This document shows positions 31,516-41,095 of a stretch of 64,000 bases of DNA, piece by piece. The position numbers were made by a program, and so were the translations under genes. The notes under the pieces are model-generated. The model did not search any database and was not told the DNA's origin. It saw only the letters and a program-made list of their open reading frames with translations. Each line of letters begins with the position of its first letter. Position 1 is the stretch's first letter. The DNA is from Pseudomonas syringae CC1557. Its GTDB lineage: Bacteria > Pseudomonadota > Gammaproteobacteria > Pseudomonadales > Pseudomonadaceae. The stretch covers positions 1,984,001-2,048,000 of the forward strand of contig NZ_CP007014.1 of the NCBI RefSeq assembly GCF_000452705.1, given 5' to 3'.

Positions 31516-31853
31516 CGAAATCGTCGTACGTTGTCGCAACCTTACAGTGCCCCCTGTTCGATACCGTCGACCCTGCCGAAAGCATCAGAGTGGTAAAGCG
31601 TATCGAGGCCGGTGTTGCCGGTCAGTCGCTGCAAACCTTCGAACTTCTGTTCGCCTGCCAACGTTCTGGTCGCACCGTCGCTGTGAACGACCTCCAGCAT
31701 CGTCGCCAACTCGTCGCTGCTGTGCGTGGCGTAACTGCGATTGATCACACTTTCTTCAGGCAGGGTGGTGATCAGGCGCGACCAGTCGTCATAGGTGACG
31801 CGACGCTCACGTATCAACGGCTGATGATCCGGGTCGTCCAGACAACTAGAATG
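31516..31853 (-). pseudogene. RHS/TccC-like gene fragment
   Basis: Minus-strand translation from 31853 gives LDDPDHQPLIRERRVTYDDW then a run with NRSYATHSSDELATMLEV and AGEQKFEGLQRLTG, the pattern of RHS-repeat / insecticidal-toxin-complex C proteins. The frame starts directly after a TGA, ends at 31542, and a further RHS-like VATTYDDF continues in another frame to about 31515. Only about 110 codons of a protein that normally exceeds 900 remain. Directly joined to the fimbrial remnant. Confidence 0.6.
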
Positions 31854-31927
31854 TCAATGTTGATCCATAGCCCAAGTGCACAACGCAGTAGGGGAGTCTC
31901 CTGTGAGGTGCACCTGCCTTCAACACT

Positions 31928-32191
31928 TCAGCGCATCGAAATAACCCCTTGCCTGATTGCCATCACCAGCGCTGCACTCAACGAATGCACATCGAACTTG
32001 CGGCGGATGTTGCAAGTGTGGAAGTGTACGGTTGCTTCCGTGCATTCCTGAATACGCGCTATCTCCCAAGCCGTTTTACCCGCCGCTACCCATTCCAGGA
32101 CTTGTCGTTCCTTGACAGTCAGCAGAACGGCGGCCTGTATGACCGGGGAGGGCGGCGTGGAGCCGGGCAGTGTTCCATTGTCGCGAAGCAT
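31928..32191 (-). CDS. Free-standing LuxR-type HTH regulator
   Basis: An 87-residue protein made almost only of a LuxR C-terminal (GerE) DNA-binding domain: LTVKERQVLEWVAAGKT, the recognition-helix stretch TEATVHFHTCNIRRKFDV and the closing AIRQGVI. There is no acyl-homoserine-lactone or receiver domain. The start at 32191 has an AAGGAAC site, so it looks like a real gene and not just a fragment, although it may derive from a longer quorum-sensing LuxR by loss of the sensor part. It diverges from kdpF across 242 bp and lies beside the RHS/fimbrial remnant. Confidence 0.8.
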   Translation of the reverse strand: MLRDNGTLPGSTPPSPVIQAAVLLTVKERQVLEWVAAGKTAWEIARIQECTEATVHFHTCNIRRKFDVHSLSAALVMAIRQGVISMR

Positions 32192-32310
32192 GGTGAGTTC
32201 CTTTCCCTGAAGATCGCCGCACCACAATACCCGCGAGCGCCCTCCCGCGAACCTGACAGAAATAACAGCGCTCGCAGCTACACATGGCCCGTACCGTCTG
32301 GCCTGTACCA

Positions 32311-32331
32311 CTTTTTTACAGCTTCTTTACG
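32311..32331 (+). promoter_or_regulatory. Candidate KdpE-binding site upstream of kdpF
   Basis: Two TTTAC units, TTTTTTACA (32312-32320) and TCTTTACG (32324-32331), repeat at 11-base spacing, one helical turn. This resembles the T-rich KdpE site known upstream of E. coli kdpFABC. A third TTTACA lies at 32359-32364. No clear -10 box was found. Confidence 0.4.
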
Positions 32332-32433
32332 GCCCGCCACGGCTCTCGATCTCGTGCCTTTACACCCTCGCTACCTACACTGCCTCCATGCGGCCTGCGC
32401 CATATCGGTGTTTGCCTGATGGGGGAAATTTCA

Positions 32434-32529
32434 ATGAGCGTTATGGATGGTATCTCTCTGTTGATGGGAGTCGGGCTGTTCATCTATCTGCTGGTGGCGC
32501 TGCTGCGCGCCGACCAGAGCCAGGAGTGA
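32434..32529 (+). CDS. kdpF: Potassium-transporting ATPase small subunit KdpF
   Basis: A 31-residue single-span peptide, MSVMDGISLLMGVGLFIYLL then a short polar tail, that stabilises the KdpABC complex in the inner membrane. It has a GGGGGAAA ribosome site eight bases ahead. It is too short for most gene finders. kdpA starts two bases after its stop. Confidence 0.88.
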   Translation: MSVMDGISLLMGVGLFIYLLVALLRADQSQE

Positions 32530-32531
32530 TC

Positions 32532-34226
32532 ATGCACAGTTACGATTACCTGTTGATCCTGGCCTTTCTGGTCCTGCTGTTGGCGCCTGCGCCATGGCTG
32601 GGGCGTTTCTATTATCGGGTCATGGAAGGCGAGCGCACCTGGCTGAGCCCGGTGCTAGGGCCGGTCGAGCGCGCCTGCTACCGGATATCCGGCGTTGACC
32701 CGAAAGTGGAACAGTCCTGGAAACACTACGCATGGGCCTTGCTGGCGTTCAACCTGGCAGGCTTCGTCATGTTGTTCGCGATGCTGATGCTGCAAGGCGT
32801 GCTGCCCCTCAACCCGCAGCAATTACCGGGCATGGAATGGTCACTGGCCTTCAACACTGCAATGAGTTTTGTGACCAACACCAACTGGCAGGCCTACAGC
32901 GGTGAAGCCTCGCTCAGCTACCTGAGCCAGATGGTCGGCCTGACCGTGCAGAACTTTGTCAGCGCTGCCACCGGTCTCGCCGTGCTGGTTGCGCTGTGTC
33001 GCGGTATCAGTCGTCGTTCTTCGCACAGCCTGGGTAACTTCTGGGCCGACATGACCCGTGCCACGCTCTATGGCCTGTTGCCGATCAGTATCGTGCTGGC
33101 GGTGTTTCTGGTCTGGCAGGGTGTGCCGCAGAACTTCGCCCATTACATCGACGCACTGACCCTGCAAGGCGCTGATCAAAGCCTGCCCATGGGCCCTGCG
33201 GCCAGCCAGATATCGATCAAGCAACTGGGCACCAACGGCGGTGGCTTCTTCGGCGTCAACTCGGCGCATCCATTCGAGAACCCGACCGCCTGGAGCAACC
33301 TGTTCGAGCTGGTGTCGATCCTGCTGATCCCGGCCGCGCTGGTGTTCACCTTTGGCCATTACGTCAAGGACATGCGCCAGAGCCGCGCGATTCTCGGCTG
33401 CATGCTTGCGCTGCTGTTGATCGGCGGCGCGGTGTCGCTGTGGGCGGAGTACCAGCCCAACCCGATGCTGAACATCGCCGGCGTTGAACAGACCGCACCG
33501 CTGGAAGGCAAGGAAACCCGCTTCGGCACCACCGGCACGGTGCTGTGGTCGGTCGCCACCACGGCGGCCTCCAACGGCTCGGTCAACGGTATGCACGACA
33601 GCCTCAACCCGCTGACCGGCATGGTCGCGCTGGTCAACATGATGGTCGGCGAAGTGATTTTCGGCGGTGTCGGTGTCGGTCTTAACGGCATGTTGCTCAA
33701 CGTGCTGATTGCCGTGTTCCTCGCGGGCCTGATGATTGGCCGTACTCCGGAATACCTGGGCAAGAAGCTGCAGGCGCAGGAAGTCCGGCTGCTGGTCGCG
33801 ACCCTGCTGGTGATGCCGGTCGGCGTATTGGTGCTGGGCGCAATTGCCGCCAGCCTGCCCGGTCCGGCAGGTGCGATCAGCAACCCTGGCCCGCATGGTT
33901 TCAGCCAGTTGCTGTACGCCTACACCTCTGCGACGGCCAACAACGGCTCGGCATTCGGCGGTTTCAGTGCCAACACCGTGTTCCACAACCTGATGCTCAG
34001 CCTGGCTATTTTCATCGGCCGCTTCGGCTACATCCTGCCGGTGCTGGCTCTGGCCGGTAGCCTGGCTATGAAGAAAGCCGTGCCGCAAGGCCAGAACAGC
34101 TTCCCGACTCACGGTTTGCTGTTCGTCACCCTGCTGACCGTCACGATTCTGCTGGTGGGTGGTTTGACCTTCCTGCCGACCCTGGCACTGGGGCCGATTG
34201 CCGAACACCTGAGCCTGGGTTTCTGA
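32532..34226 (+). CDS. kdpA: Potassium-transporting ATPase, K+-binding subunit
   Basis: Channel-like subunit of the KdpFABC pump that selects K+ from the periplasm. The product is 564 residues with about ten membrane segments. Selectivity-type loops are visible, including [32 protein letters not shown] and TATNNGSAF-like [12 protein letters not shown]. The ATG at 32532 follows the kdpF stop; an earlier frame that overlaps kdpF is a shadow. Confidence 0.96.
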   Translation: MHSYDYLLILAFLVLLLAPAPWLGRFYYRVMEGERTWLSPVLGPVERACYRISGVDPKVEQSWKHYAWALLAFNLAGFVMLFAMLMLQGVLPLNPQQLPGMEWSLAFNTAMSFVTNTNWQAYSGEASLSYLSQMVGLTVQNFVSAATGLAVLVALCRGISRRSSHSLGNFWADMTRATLYGLLPISIVLAVFLVWQGVPQNFAHYIDALTLQGADQSLPMGPAASQISIKQLGTNGGGFFGVNSAHPFENPTAWSNLFELVSILLIPAALVFTFGHYVKDMRQSRAILGCMLALLLIGGAVSLWAEYQPNPMLNIAGVEQTAPLEGKETRFGTTGTVLWSVATTAASNGSVNGMHDSLNPLTGMVALVNMMVGEVIFGGVGVGLNGMLLNVLIAVFLAGLMIGRTPEYLGKKLQAQEVRLLVATLLVMPVGVLVLGAIAASLPGPAGAISNPGPHGFSQLLYAYTSATANNGSAFGGFSANTVFHNLMLSLAIFIGRFGYILPVLALAGSLAMKKAVPQGQNSFPTHGLLFVTLLTVTILLVGGLTFLPTLALGPIAEHLSLGF

Positions 34227-34236
34227 GGAACCGATC

Positions 34237-36315
34237 ATGAACTTACCGATCAATACTGCAAAAAATGCTGCTGCGAAAGCTACCGAATCGCAGGCGACCG
34301 AGTCGGCAAAAACCGGCATCGCGGCCCTGTGGCGTCCGGCGCTGGGGCAAGCGTTCGTCAAGCTCGACCCGCGTCAGCTCAAGCGTTCGCCAGTGATGCT
34401 GGTGGTGGAACTGACCGCTATCCTGACCACCGTGCTGTGTGTCATTCCCGACCCGCAAGTGCCGACTTCGGTTTGCGTGCAGATCGCCCTGTGGCTGTGG
34501 TTCACCGTGCTGTTCGCCAACTTCGCCGAAGCATTGGCCGAAGGCCGTGGCAAGGCGCGAGCCGACAGCCTCAAGGCGGGCAGTGAAGGGCTCAAGGCAC
34601 GTATCAGGAACGCAGACGGCAGTCTGCGCACAATCAACGCCAGTGAATTACGCAAGGGTGATGTGGTGCGCGTCGAAATCGGGGAAATGATTCCCGGTGA
34701 TGGCGAAGTCATTGAAGGCATCGCAGCAGTCAACGAGGCCGCGATTACCGGCGAATCCGCACCGGTGATTCGCGAATCCGGTGGCGACCGCTCGGCCGTG
34801 ACCGGCAACACCCGGCTGGTGTCCGACTGGCTGTTGATTCGTATCAGCGCCAACCCCGGTGAATCGACACTGGACCGCATGATCGCGCTGGTCGAAGGCG
34901 CCAAACGCCAGAAGACCCCTAACGAAGTGGCGCTGGATATCCTGCTGATCGGCCTGACACTGATCTTCCTGCTGGTGGTCATCACCTTGCAGCCGTTCGC
35001 CCACTTCGCCGGTGGCAGCCTGCCGCTGGTGTTTCTGGTGGCACTGCTGGTGACGCTGATTCCGACCACCATTGGCGGCCTGCTGTCGGCCATCGGTATT
35101 GCCGGTATGGACCGGCTGGTGCGCCTCAATGTGATCGCCAAGTCTGGTCGCGCCGTGGAAGCCGCGGGCGATGTTCATGTGTTGCTGCTGGACAAGACCG
35201 GCACCATCACGTTCGGCAACCGTCGTTGCGCGGCTATTTATGCAGCGCCGGGCGTGACCCCGAAGGAACTGGGTGAGGGTGCCTTGCTGGCGTCGCTGGC
35301 TGACGATACGGCTGAAGGCAAATCCATCGTCGAATTCCTGCGCAACCTGCACCCGATGAACGAGCCGACCCTGAGTTCGGTGACCGCCGTGCCATTCAGT
35401 GCTGATACACGTCTGTCCGGTGTGGACTATCAAGGTCATGTGTACCGCAAGGGCGCGGTGGATTCGCTGTTGGCCTTCATCAACATGCAGCGCAGCGAAC
35501 TGCCGCCGGCACTGGCACGTGAAGTCGACAAGATCGCCAAGACCGGTGGCACGCCATTGCTGGTCTGCGCCAACGGTCGACTGTTGGGTGCGATCCACCT
35601 CAAGGACGTGGTCAAGCCGGGTATTCGCGAGCGCTTCGAGGAGCTGCGCAAGCTGGGTATTCGTACGGTGATGGTGACCGGTGACAACCCGCTGACCGCC
35701 GCGGCGATTGCCGCCGAAGCAGGCGTTGACGATGTGCTGGCCGAAGCCACGCCGGAGAAGAAGCTGGAACGGATTCGTCAGGAACAGGGCGAAGGGCGCC
35801 TGGTGGCGATGTGTGGCGACGGCGCCAACGATGCACCTGCACTGGCCCAGGCCGACGTCGGCATGGCGATGAACGACGGCACCCAGGCGGCGCGCGAAGC
35901 GGCCAACATGGTCGACCTCGACAGCGACCCCACCAAGTTGCTGGACGTGGTGCAGATCGGCAAACAACTGCTGGTCACCCGCGGCGCGCTGACGACGTTT
36001 TCGATTGCCAACGACGTGGCCAAGTATTTCGCGGTGCTGCCGGCACTGTTCGCGGCCATTTACCCGCAACTGGGCGTACTCAACATCATGCGACTGGCCA
36101 GCCCGCAGAGCGCGATCCTCTCGGCCATCGTGTTCAACGCGCTGATCATTGTGGTGCTGATCCCTCTGGCCCTGCGTGGCGTGCGCGTACAGGCCGCCAG
36201 TGCGGCTCACCTGCTGCGTCGTAACCTGCTGATCTATGGCCTGGGCGGCATCGTTGTGCCGTTTATCGGTATCAAACTGATCGACATGCTGCTGGTCGGA
36301 CTCGGCCTTGTTTGA
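34237..36315 (+). CDS. kdpB: Potassium-transporting ATPase, ATP-binding subunit
   Basis: P-type ATPase subunit that energises K+ uptake. The 692-residue product has phospho-Asp319 in [10 protein letters not shown], the actuator TGES at 171-174 (whose serine is the known inhibitory phosphorylation site in E. coli), and the hinge [16 protein letters not shown]. Starts ten bases after kdpA. A perfect hairpin follows the stop codon. Confidence 0.97.
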   Translation: MNLPINTAKNAAAKATESQATESAKTGIAALWRPALGQAFVKLDPRQLKRSPVMLVVELTAILTTVLCVIPDPQVPTSVCVQIALWLWFTVLFANFAEALAEGRGKARADSLKAGSEGLKARIRNADGSLRTINASELRKGDVVRVEIGEMIPGDGEVIEGIAAVNEAAITGESAPVIRESGGDRSAVTGNTRLVSDWLLIRISANPGESTLDRMIALVEGAKRQKTPNEVALDILLIGLTLIFLLVVITLQPFAHFAGGSLPLVFLVALLVTLIPTTIGGLLSAIGIAGMDRLVRLNVIAKSGRAVEAAGDVHVLLLDKTGTITFGNRRCAAIYAAPGVTPKELGEGALLASLADDTAEGKSIVEFLRNLHPMNEPTLSSVTAVPFSADTRLSGVDYQGHVYRKGAVDSLLAFINMQRSELPPALAREVDKIAKTGGTPLLVCANGRLLGAIHLKDVVKPGIRERFEELRKLGIRTVMVTGDNPLTAAAIAAEAGVDDVLAEATPEKKLERIRQEQGEGRLVAMCGDGANDAPALAQADVGMAMNDGTQAAREAANMVDLDSDPTKLLDVVQIGKQLLVTRGALTTFSIANDVAKYFAVLPALFAAIYPQLGVLNIMRLASPQSAILSAIVFNALIIVVLIPLALRGVRVQAASAAHLLRRNLLIYGLGGIVVPFIGIKLIDMLLVGLGLV

Positions 36316-36322
36316 AGCCTGT

Positions 36323-36346
36323 GCTGCACGCCGGTCGGCGTGCAGC
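36323..36346 (+). other. Perfect hairpin between kdpB and kdpC
   Basis: GCTGCACGCC (36323-36332) and GGCGTGCAGC (36337-36346) form a 10-bp stem around a GGTC loop, seven bases after the kdpB stop and 23 before kdpC. No T-run follows. It may shield the upstream message or tune the KdpC dose. Confidence 0.7.
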
Positions 36347-36369
36347 CTTACCTGATTGAGGATGTGCAG

Positions 36370-36942
36370 ATGTCCAGTGTATTGCGTCCGGCCCTGAGCC
36401 TGATTGTATTGATGAGCCTGATTACCGGCGTGGCGTACCCGCTGGTGGTCACCGGAGTGGCGCAAGTGGCGTTTCCGGCCCAGGCCAATGGCAGCCTGCT
36501 GTATGACGAGGCGGGCAAGGTGCGCGGCTCGACGTTGATTGCCCAGTCGTTTACCGGCGATGAATGGTTCCAGTCGCGCCCCTCGGCGGGCGCGTTTGCA
36601 ACCGTGGCGAGCGGCGCGAGCAACTTCGCCCCGAGTAACCCGGCGCTGGCAACACGCGTTACCGAAGACGCTGCCAAACTGGCAAACCCCGCCGATGGCC
36701 CTGTGCCGATGGCCCTGTTGACCACCTCCGGCAGCGGTCTTGACCCGCATCTTTCGCCTGAAGCGGTTGCCTGGCAGGCCCGTCGCGTGGCGGCGGCGCG
36801 TCAGTTGCCGCTGGATAAAGTACAGGCGCTGATCGACGCCAACACTCAGCGCCCGCTGGTCGGCCCACCGGTGGTCAACGTGTTGACCTTGAATATGAGC
36901 CTGAATCAGTTACCGTCTGCACCACGCAGCGCGCAGCTGTAA
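36370..36942 (+). CDS. kdpC: Potassium-transporting ATPase, C subunit
   Basis: Accessory subunit of the Kdp pump that links KdpA and KdpB and aids ATP binding. The 190-residue product has one N-terminal membrane segment (about 7-30), then the conserved blocks [27 protein letters not shown] and [12 protein letters not shown]. The ATG at 36370 is preferred over a CTG/ATG-poor frame that opens at 36340. Confidence 0.95.
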   Translation: MSSVLRPALSLIVLMSLITGVAYPLVVTGVAQVAFPAQANGSLLYDEAGKVRGSTLIAQSFTGDEWFQSRPSAGAFATVASGASNFAPSNPALATRVTEDAAKLANPADGPVPMALLTTSGSGLDPHLSPEAVAWQARRVAAARQLPLDKVQALIDANTQRPLVGPPVVNVLTLNMSLNQLPSAPRSAQL

Positions 36943-37008
36943 CAGACTGCGCTGTGCCTGCAACGGATTAACTACGCTGACAGTAATAAAGAGAAGGCGG
37001 TAACCCAC

Positions 37009-39672
37009 TTGAGTGATTCAGGTCGAGCTGATGCATTGCTGGCCCAGTTGCCCCGCGAAGGGCGCGGGCGGCTGAAGGTTTTTCTGGGTGCCGCGCCGGG
37101 CGTCGGCAAGACCTACGCCATGCTTCAGGCAGCCCACGCGCAGTTGCGTCAGGGCGTGAAGGTGCTGGCGGGTGTGGTGGAAACCCACGGCCGTGCGGAA
37201 ACCGAGGCGTTGCTCAACGGCCTGCCGCAACAGCCCTTGCTGCGCACTGATTATCGCGGCATGACGCTTGAAGAAATGGACCTCGACGCGCTGCTCAAGG
37301 CAGCTCCTAGCCTGGTGCTGGTTGACGAACTGGCGCACACCAACGCGCCCGGCAGTCGCCACACCAAGCGCTGGCAGGACATTCAAGAACTGCTCGCGGC
37401 CGGCATCGACGTCTACACCACGGTCAATGTCCAGCATCTCGAAAGCCTTAACGACCAGGTGCGCGGCATCACCGGCGTGCAGGTGCGTGAAACCCTGCCG
37501 GACTGGGTGCTACAGGAAGCGTTCGATCTGGTGCTGATCGACCTGCCGCCGCGCGAACTGCTGGAGCGCCTGCGTGACGGCAAGGTTTACGTACCGGAGC
37601 AGGCGCGAGCGGCCATCGATGCGTTCTTTACCCAGACCAACCTGACTGCACTGCGCGAAATGGCCATGCAGACTGCCGCCGCGCAGGTCGATAACGATCT
37701 GGCGCAGGGTTATCGGCAGTTGGGCCAGTCCGCTCCGGCGGTGCGCGGGCGGATGCTGGTCGGCATTGATGGCGACATGCATGCCGAGCGTCTGGTACGT
37801 CACGCCAGCCGGGTTGCCCAGCGTCGCCACCTGCCATGGAGCGCGGTGCACGTCGACGACGGGCAGACGCTGGACGAACAGTCCCGCGCACGCTTGCAAA
37901 GCGCCCAGCAACTGGCCGAGCGACTTGGCGGCGAAGCGGTGTCGCTGCGTGCCGGAGAAGTCGCCAGAACACTGGTGCAGCACGCCATCGAGCGGCGTGC
38001 CAGCGTGGTGCTGGTCGGCCAGTCGCGTCGGCACTGGCGGCGCAAGATCTTCGGCGGTGGTGTTGCCGCGCGTTTGCTGCGCGAAGGGCACGGGCTGGAA
38101 ATCTCGGTGCTCGACGACAGCGAAGAGCTGCCTGATCAACCACCACGAGCGCGCCCGGCTCGCGAAGTTGTATGGTTCGATTATGGCCTGGCAGTCATTG
38201 CCACGCTGATTGCCAGTCTGGTGGCCTGGGGTGTCGCGGGGGTGCTGGCGCTGCCGAACATTTCCCTGATCTTTCTCGCGGCAGTGTTGCTGGTCGCGGT
38301 GCGCAGCAGCATGGGGCCAGCGCTGGCGTGTGCCGGGTTGTCGTTTCTGGCGTATGACTTTCTGTTCATTCCGCCGAGCTTTTCCCTGAACATCCAGCGC
38401 GAAGAAGACGTACTGACCCTGCTGTTTTTCCTGCTCATGTCGGCCCTGACCGGCAAACTGGCGGCGCGTCAGCGCAGGCAACTGCAAGCGCTGCGCGATA
38501 CTCAGGAGCAGACCAGCGAACTGCTCGACCTGTCACGCAAGATGACCGCTGCCACTGATGGTAAAGCGGTATTCAACGCCGCCGAGCAGCACTTTTCCGG
38601 CTGGAAGGAATTGCACCTGTGTCTGGTCGACCGCGACGGAGAGGGCGGCTGGGTGGTCGAAACGGGCGGCCCGCTGACCTTCTCGGAAGCCGAGCGTGCC
38701 GCCGCCGACTGGGCCTGGAAACATGATCAACCGGCTGGCAGCGGCACTGGTACGCTGCCTTCCGGGCGCTGGTGGTGGTGGCCGATTAGTGCAGAAGAAG
38801 GACCACTGGCCCTGCTGGGCGTCAGCGCTCGCGAAGGTCAGTCGTTTACCGACCAGCATCGACGCTTACTGGCGGCATTGACCCAACCGCTGGCGCAGGC
38901 GCTGGCCCGCGCGCAACTGGCGCAAGAGCTTGAAGCGGCGCGTCTGCACGGTGAAACCGAGCAATTGCGCAGCGCCTTGCTGGCCTCGGTATCGCATGAC
39001 CTGCGCACCCCGCTGACCTCGATGCGCGGCAGTATCGACAGCCTGCTGGCGTTGGGTGAAGCGATCCCGCTGGAGGATCGTCGCGAACTGCTGGAAGGTA
39101 CTCGCGATGAAGCCGAGCGCCTTGACCGCTACATCCAGAACCTGCTGGACATGACTCGCCTTGGCCATGGCGCGCTGAAGCTCGCTCGCGACTGGGTGTC
39201 TCCCGCCGATATCGTCGGCAGCGCGCTCAACCGGCTGCGTGCCGTAATGGCGCCATTGCAGGTCAGCACCCAGGTGACCGGCGAGCTGCCGTTGCTGTAC
39301 GTCCACGCCGCGTTGATTGAGCAGGCGCTGGTCAACGTGCTGGAGAACGCCGCCCGCTTTTCTCCCCTCGGCGGGCGCCTGCAGGTGGCGGCGGGTGTGG
39401 TCGACAGCGAGCTGTTCTTCTCGGTGAGTGACGAAGGTCCGGGCATCCCCGAAGACGAACGGGCGAAAATCTTCGATATGTTTTACACCGCCGCACGCGG
39501 TGACCGTGGCGGACAGGGTACCGGGCTCGGGTTGGCGATCTGTCAGGGCATGATCGGTGCGCATGGCGGGCGACTGACTGTCGAGGCAGGTATCGACGGG
39601 CTGGGCACGCGCATCACCCTGTTTCTGCCATTACAGGCGCAACCAGATGCTGAAATTGAGGAGCCAGCTTGA
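37009..39672 (+). CDS. kdpD: Osmosensitive K+ sensor kinase KdpD
   Basis: Inner-membrane histidine kinase that switches on kdpFABC when K+ is scarce. The 887-residue product has the N-terminal KdpD domain with Walker A GAAPGVGKTYAML (about 27-39), a universal-stress-like domain (about 245-370), four clustered membrane segments (about 390-490), a GAF-like region, HisKA with VSHDLRTPLTSMRG (about 663) and an HATPase with GTGLGLAI. Start is TTG at 37009 with an AGAAGGCGG site; no ATG is available. It lies 66 bases after kdpC. Confidence 0.95.
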   Translation: MSDSGRADALLAQLPREGRGRLKVFLGAAPGVGKTYAMLQAAHAQLRQGVKVLAGVVETHGRAETEALLNGLPQQPLLRTDYRGMTLEEMDLDALLKAAPSLVLVDELAHTNAPGSRHTKRWQDIQELLAAGIDVYTTVNVQHLESLNDQVRGITGVQVRETLPDWVLQEAFDLVLIDLPPRELLERLRDGKVYVPEQARAAIDAFFTQTNLTALREMAMQTAAAQVDNDLAQGYRQLGQSAPAVRGRMLVGIDGDMHAERLVRHASRVAQRRHLPWSAVHVDDGQTLDEQSRARLQSAQQLAERLGGEAVSLRAGEVARTLVQHAIERRASVVLVGQSRRHWRRKIFGGGVAARLLREGHGLEISVLDDSEELPDQPPRARPAREVVWFDYGLAVIATLIASLVAWGVAGVLALPNISLIFLAAVLLVAVRSSMGPALACAGLSFLAYDFLFIPPSFSLNIQREEDVLTLLFFLLMSALTGKLAARQRRQLQALRDTQEQTSELLDLSRKMTAATDGKAVFNAAEQHFSGWKELHLCLVDRDGEGGWVVETGGPLTFSEAERAAADWAWKHDQPAGSGTGTLPSGRWWWWPISAEEGPLALLGVSAREGQSFTDQHRRLLAALTQPLAQALARAQLAQELEAARLHGETEQLRSALLASVSHDLRTPLTSMRGSIDSLLALGEAIPLEDRRELLEGTRDEAERLDRYIQNLLDMTRLGHGALKLARDWVSPADIVGSALNRLRAVMAPLQVSTQVTGELPLLYVHAALIEQALVNVLENAARFSPLGGRLQVAAGVVDSELFFSVSDEGPGIPEDERAKIFDMFYTAARGDRGGQGTGLGLAICQGMIGAHGGRLTVEAGIDGLGTRITLFLPLQAQPDAEIEEPA

Positions 39673-39727
39673 GTCGATCATCGGTTACGCTAATGCCCAT
39701 TGGCTGCATTGAAATGGCACGGTGATC

Positions 39728-40420
39728 ATGAGTCAGACGGCAACTATCCTGGTGATCGACGACGAACCGCAGATTCGCAAATTCCTGCGCATCAGTCTCG
39801 CATCCCAGGGCTACAAGGTACTGGAGGCCGCGACAGGGGCGGACGGGCTGACCCAGGCAGCGCTGAACAAGCCGGACCTGCTGGTGCTCGACCTTGGCCT
39901 GCCGGACATGGACGGCCAGCAGGTGCTGAGCGAGTTTCGCGAGTGGTCGGCAGTGCCCGTGCTGGTGCTTTCGGTACGCGCCAGCGAAGCACAGAAAGTC
40001 CAGGCGCTGGACGCCGGCGCCAACGACTACGTGACCAAGCCGTTTGGCATTCAGGAGTTTCTGGCCAGAATCCGCGCACTGCTCAGGCAGGTGTCGGGCA
40101 GCGACAAGCCCGAGTCTGCCTTGCGCTTCGGCCCGCTGACGGTGGATCTGGCCTACCGCCGCGTGCTGCTCGATGAGCAGGAAGTGGCACTGACTCGCAA
40201 GGAATACGCGGTGCTGGCGCAGCTGGCACGGCATCCGGGGCGGGTCATTACCCAGCAGCAATTGCTCAAGGACATCTGGGGCCCGACACACACCGAAGAC
40301 AGTCACTATCTGCGTATAGTGGTCGGGCATTTGCGCCAGAAACTCGGCGATGACCCGACCGCGCCGAGGTTTATTATCACTGAGGCAGGGATCGGCTATC
40401 GATTGCTCGCCGACAGCTGA
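39728..40420 (+). CDS. kdpE: KDP operon response regulator KdpE
   Basis: OmpR-type activator paired with KdpD. The product is 230 residues: receiver with VIDDEPQIRKFL, phospho-Asp55 in LLVLDLGLPD and Lys in YVTKPFGIQEFL, then a winged-helix domain ending in IITEAGIGYRLLA. A GTG at 39722 would add two residues. It starts 55 bases after kdpD. It should bind the T-rich repeats upstream of kdpF (inference). Confidence 0.95.
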   Translation: MSQTATILVIDDEPQIRKFLRISLASQGYKVLEAATGADGLTQAALNKPDLLVLDLGLPDMDGQQVLSEFREWSAVPVLVLSVRASEAQKVQALDAGANDYVTKPFGIQEFLARIRALLRQVSGSDKPESALRFGPLTVDLAYRRVLLDEQEVALTRKEYAVLAQLARHPGRVITQQQLLKDIWGPTHTEDSHYLRIVVGHLRQKLGDDPTAPRFIITEAGIGYRLLADS

Positions 40421-40526
40421 TGACGCGAAAATGAAAACAACGATTCTGGCGCCCCGGTCACGGCACTTTTGCCAAGCCGGATCGTCAAAGCCGCACACTC
40501 CCTGATGACTCCTGAGGTAACACCCC

Positions 40527-40805
40527 ATGAAAGCCCTGATCTGTCTGCCATTGCTGGTTCTGGTTCTCGCAGGTTGTGCCGGCAAGACCGGGTATCGGGA
40601 CAGCTGCGCCACTCAGCTCGACGCCGCCTGGCATGAACTCGACCTGGCCAAGGCCGAAGGCTTCGCCGGTACCGTCAGCTACTCCAAGGCCCTGTCGCTG
40701 CTGACCGGCGCCAAGACCCAGCAACAGTTCGAAGCCTTTGAAGGCTGCACCGAAAAATCCGAAAAAGCCCGCTTCTACATCCGCGAATCCCGCGCAGGTC
40801 GCTGA
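40527..40805 (+). CDS. Small lipoprotein of unknown function
   Basis: A 92-residue lipoprotein with signal peptide and lipobox LAGC (Cys17). The mature part has two further cysteines, in DSCATQLDAAW and FEGCTEKSEK, that could form a disulfide, and the helical segment AKAEGFAGTVSYSKALSLLTGAK. The family occurs in pseudomonads, but I know no function. It has a CTGAGG-like ribosome site. It is followed by repeats and then an apparent change of gene neighbourhood. Confidence 0.82.
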   Translation: MKALICLPLLVLVLAGCAGKTGYRDSCATQLDAAWHELDLAKAEGFAGTVSYSKALSLLTGAKTQQQFEAFEGCTEKSEKARFYIRESRAGR

Positions 40806-40845
40806 TAGCTGATCCTGCACCGCGTTGCACCTTCCATCGCCGACA

Positions 40846-40970
40846 CGGAGCGTCGGCACGATAGTTGAGATTATCGTTCCTCACGCTCCAGCGTAGGAGC
40901 GCCTTGCGTGACGCTCCGCGTCGCAACTCTGTGCCGCTCCACACATCATGAGCGGACGCAGAGCGTCCAG
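40846..40970. repeat. Palindromic intergenic repeat of the DUF1534 family
   Basis: The gap between the lipoprotein gene and moxR contains CGTTCCTCACGCTCCAGCG, GTGACGCTCCGCGTCGC and GCGGACGCAGAGCGTCC. These are variants of the core seen again near 53.2, 53.6 and 59.2 kb. Short inverted repeats dominate; no gene is apparent. The remainder of the gap to 41095 shows nothing else. Confidence 0.65.
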
Positions 40971-41095
40971 AACCGCATCACATCAAATCCCTACCTCCTT
41001 TAGCGAAACGGCCTACGCTCAACATAAAGTGTTCGGACGTTTTGCATCGTGCGCAGTCCCACAGTCATACAGCCGTTGTCGGAGGGGGCTTTTCG

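Noticed and set aside
34648..36750. 700-codon open frame opposite kdpB/kdpC
   Set aside because: Antisense shadow; His/Gln/Arg-rich junk composition across two real genes.
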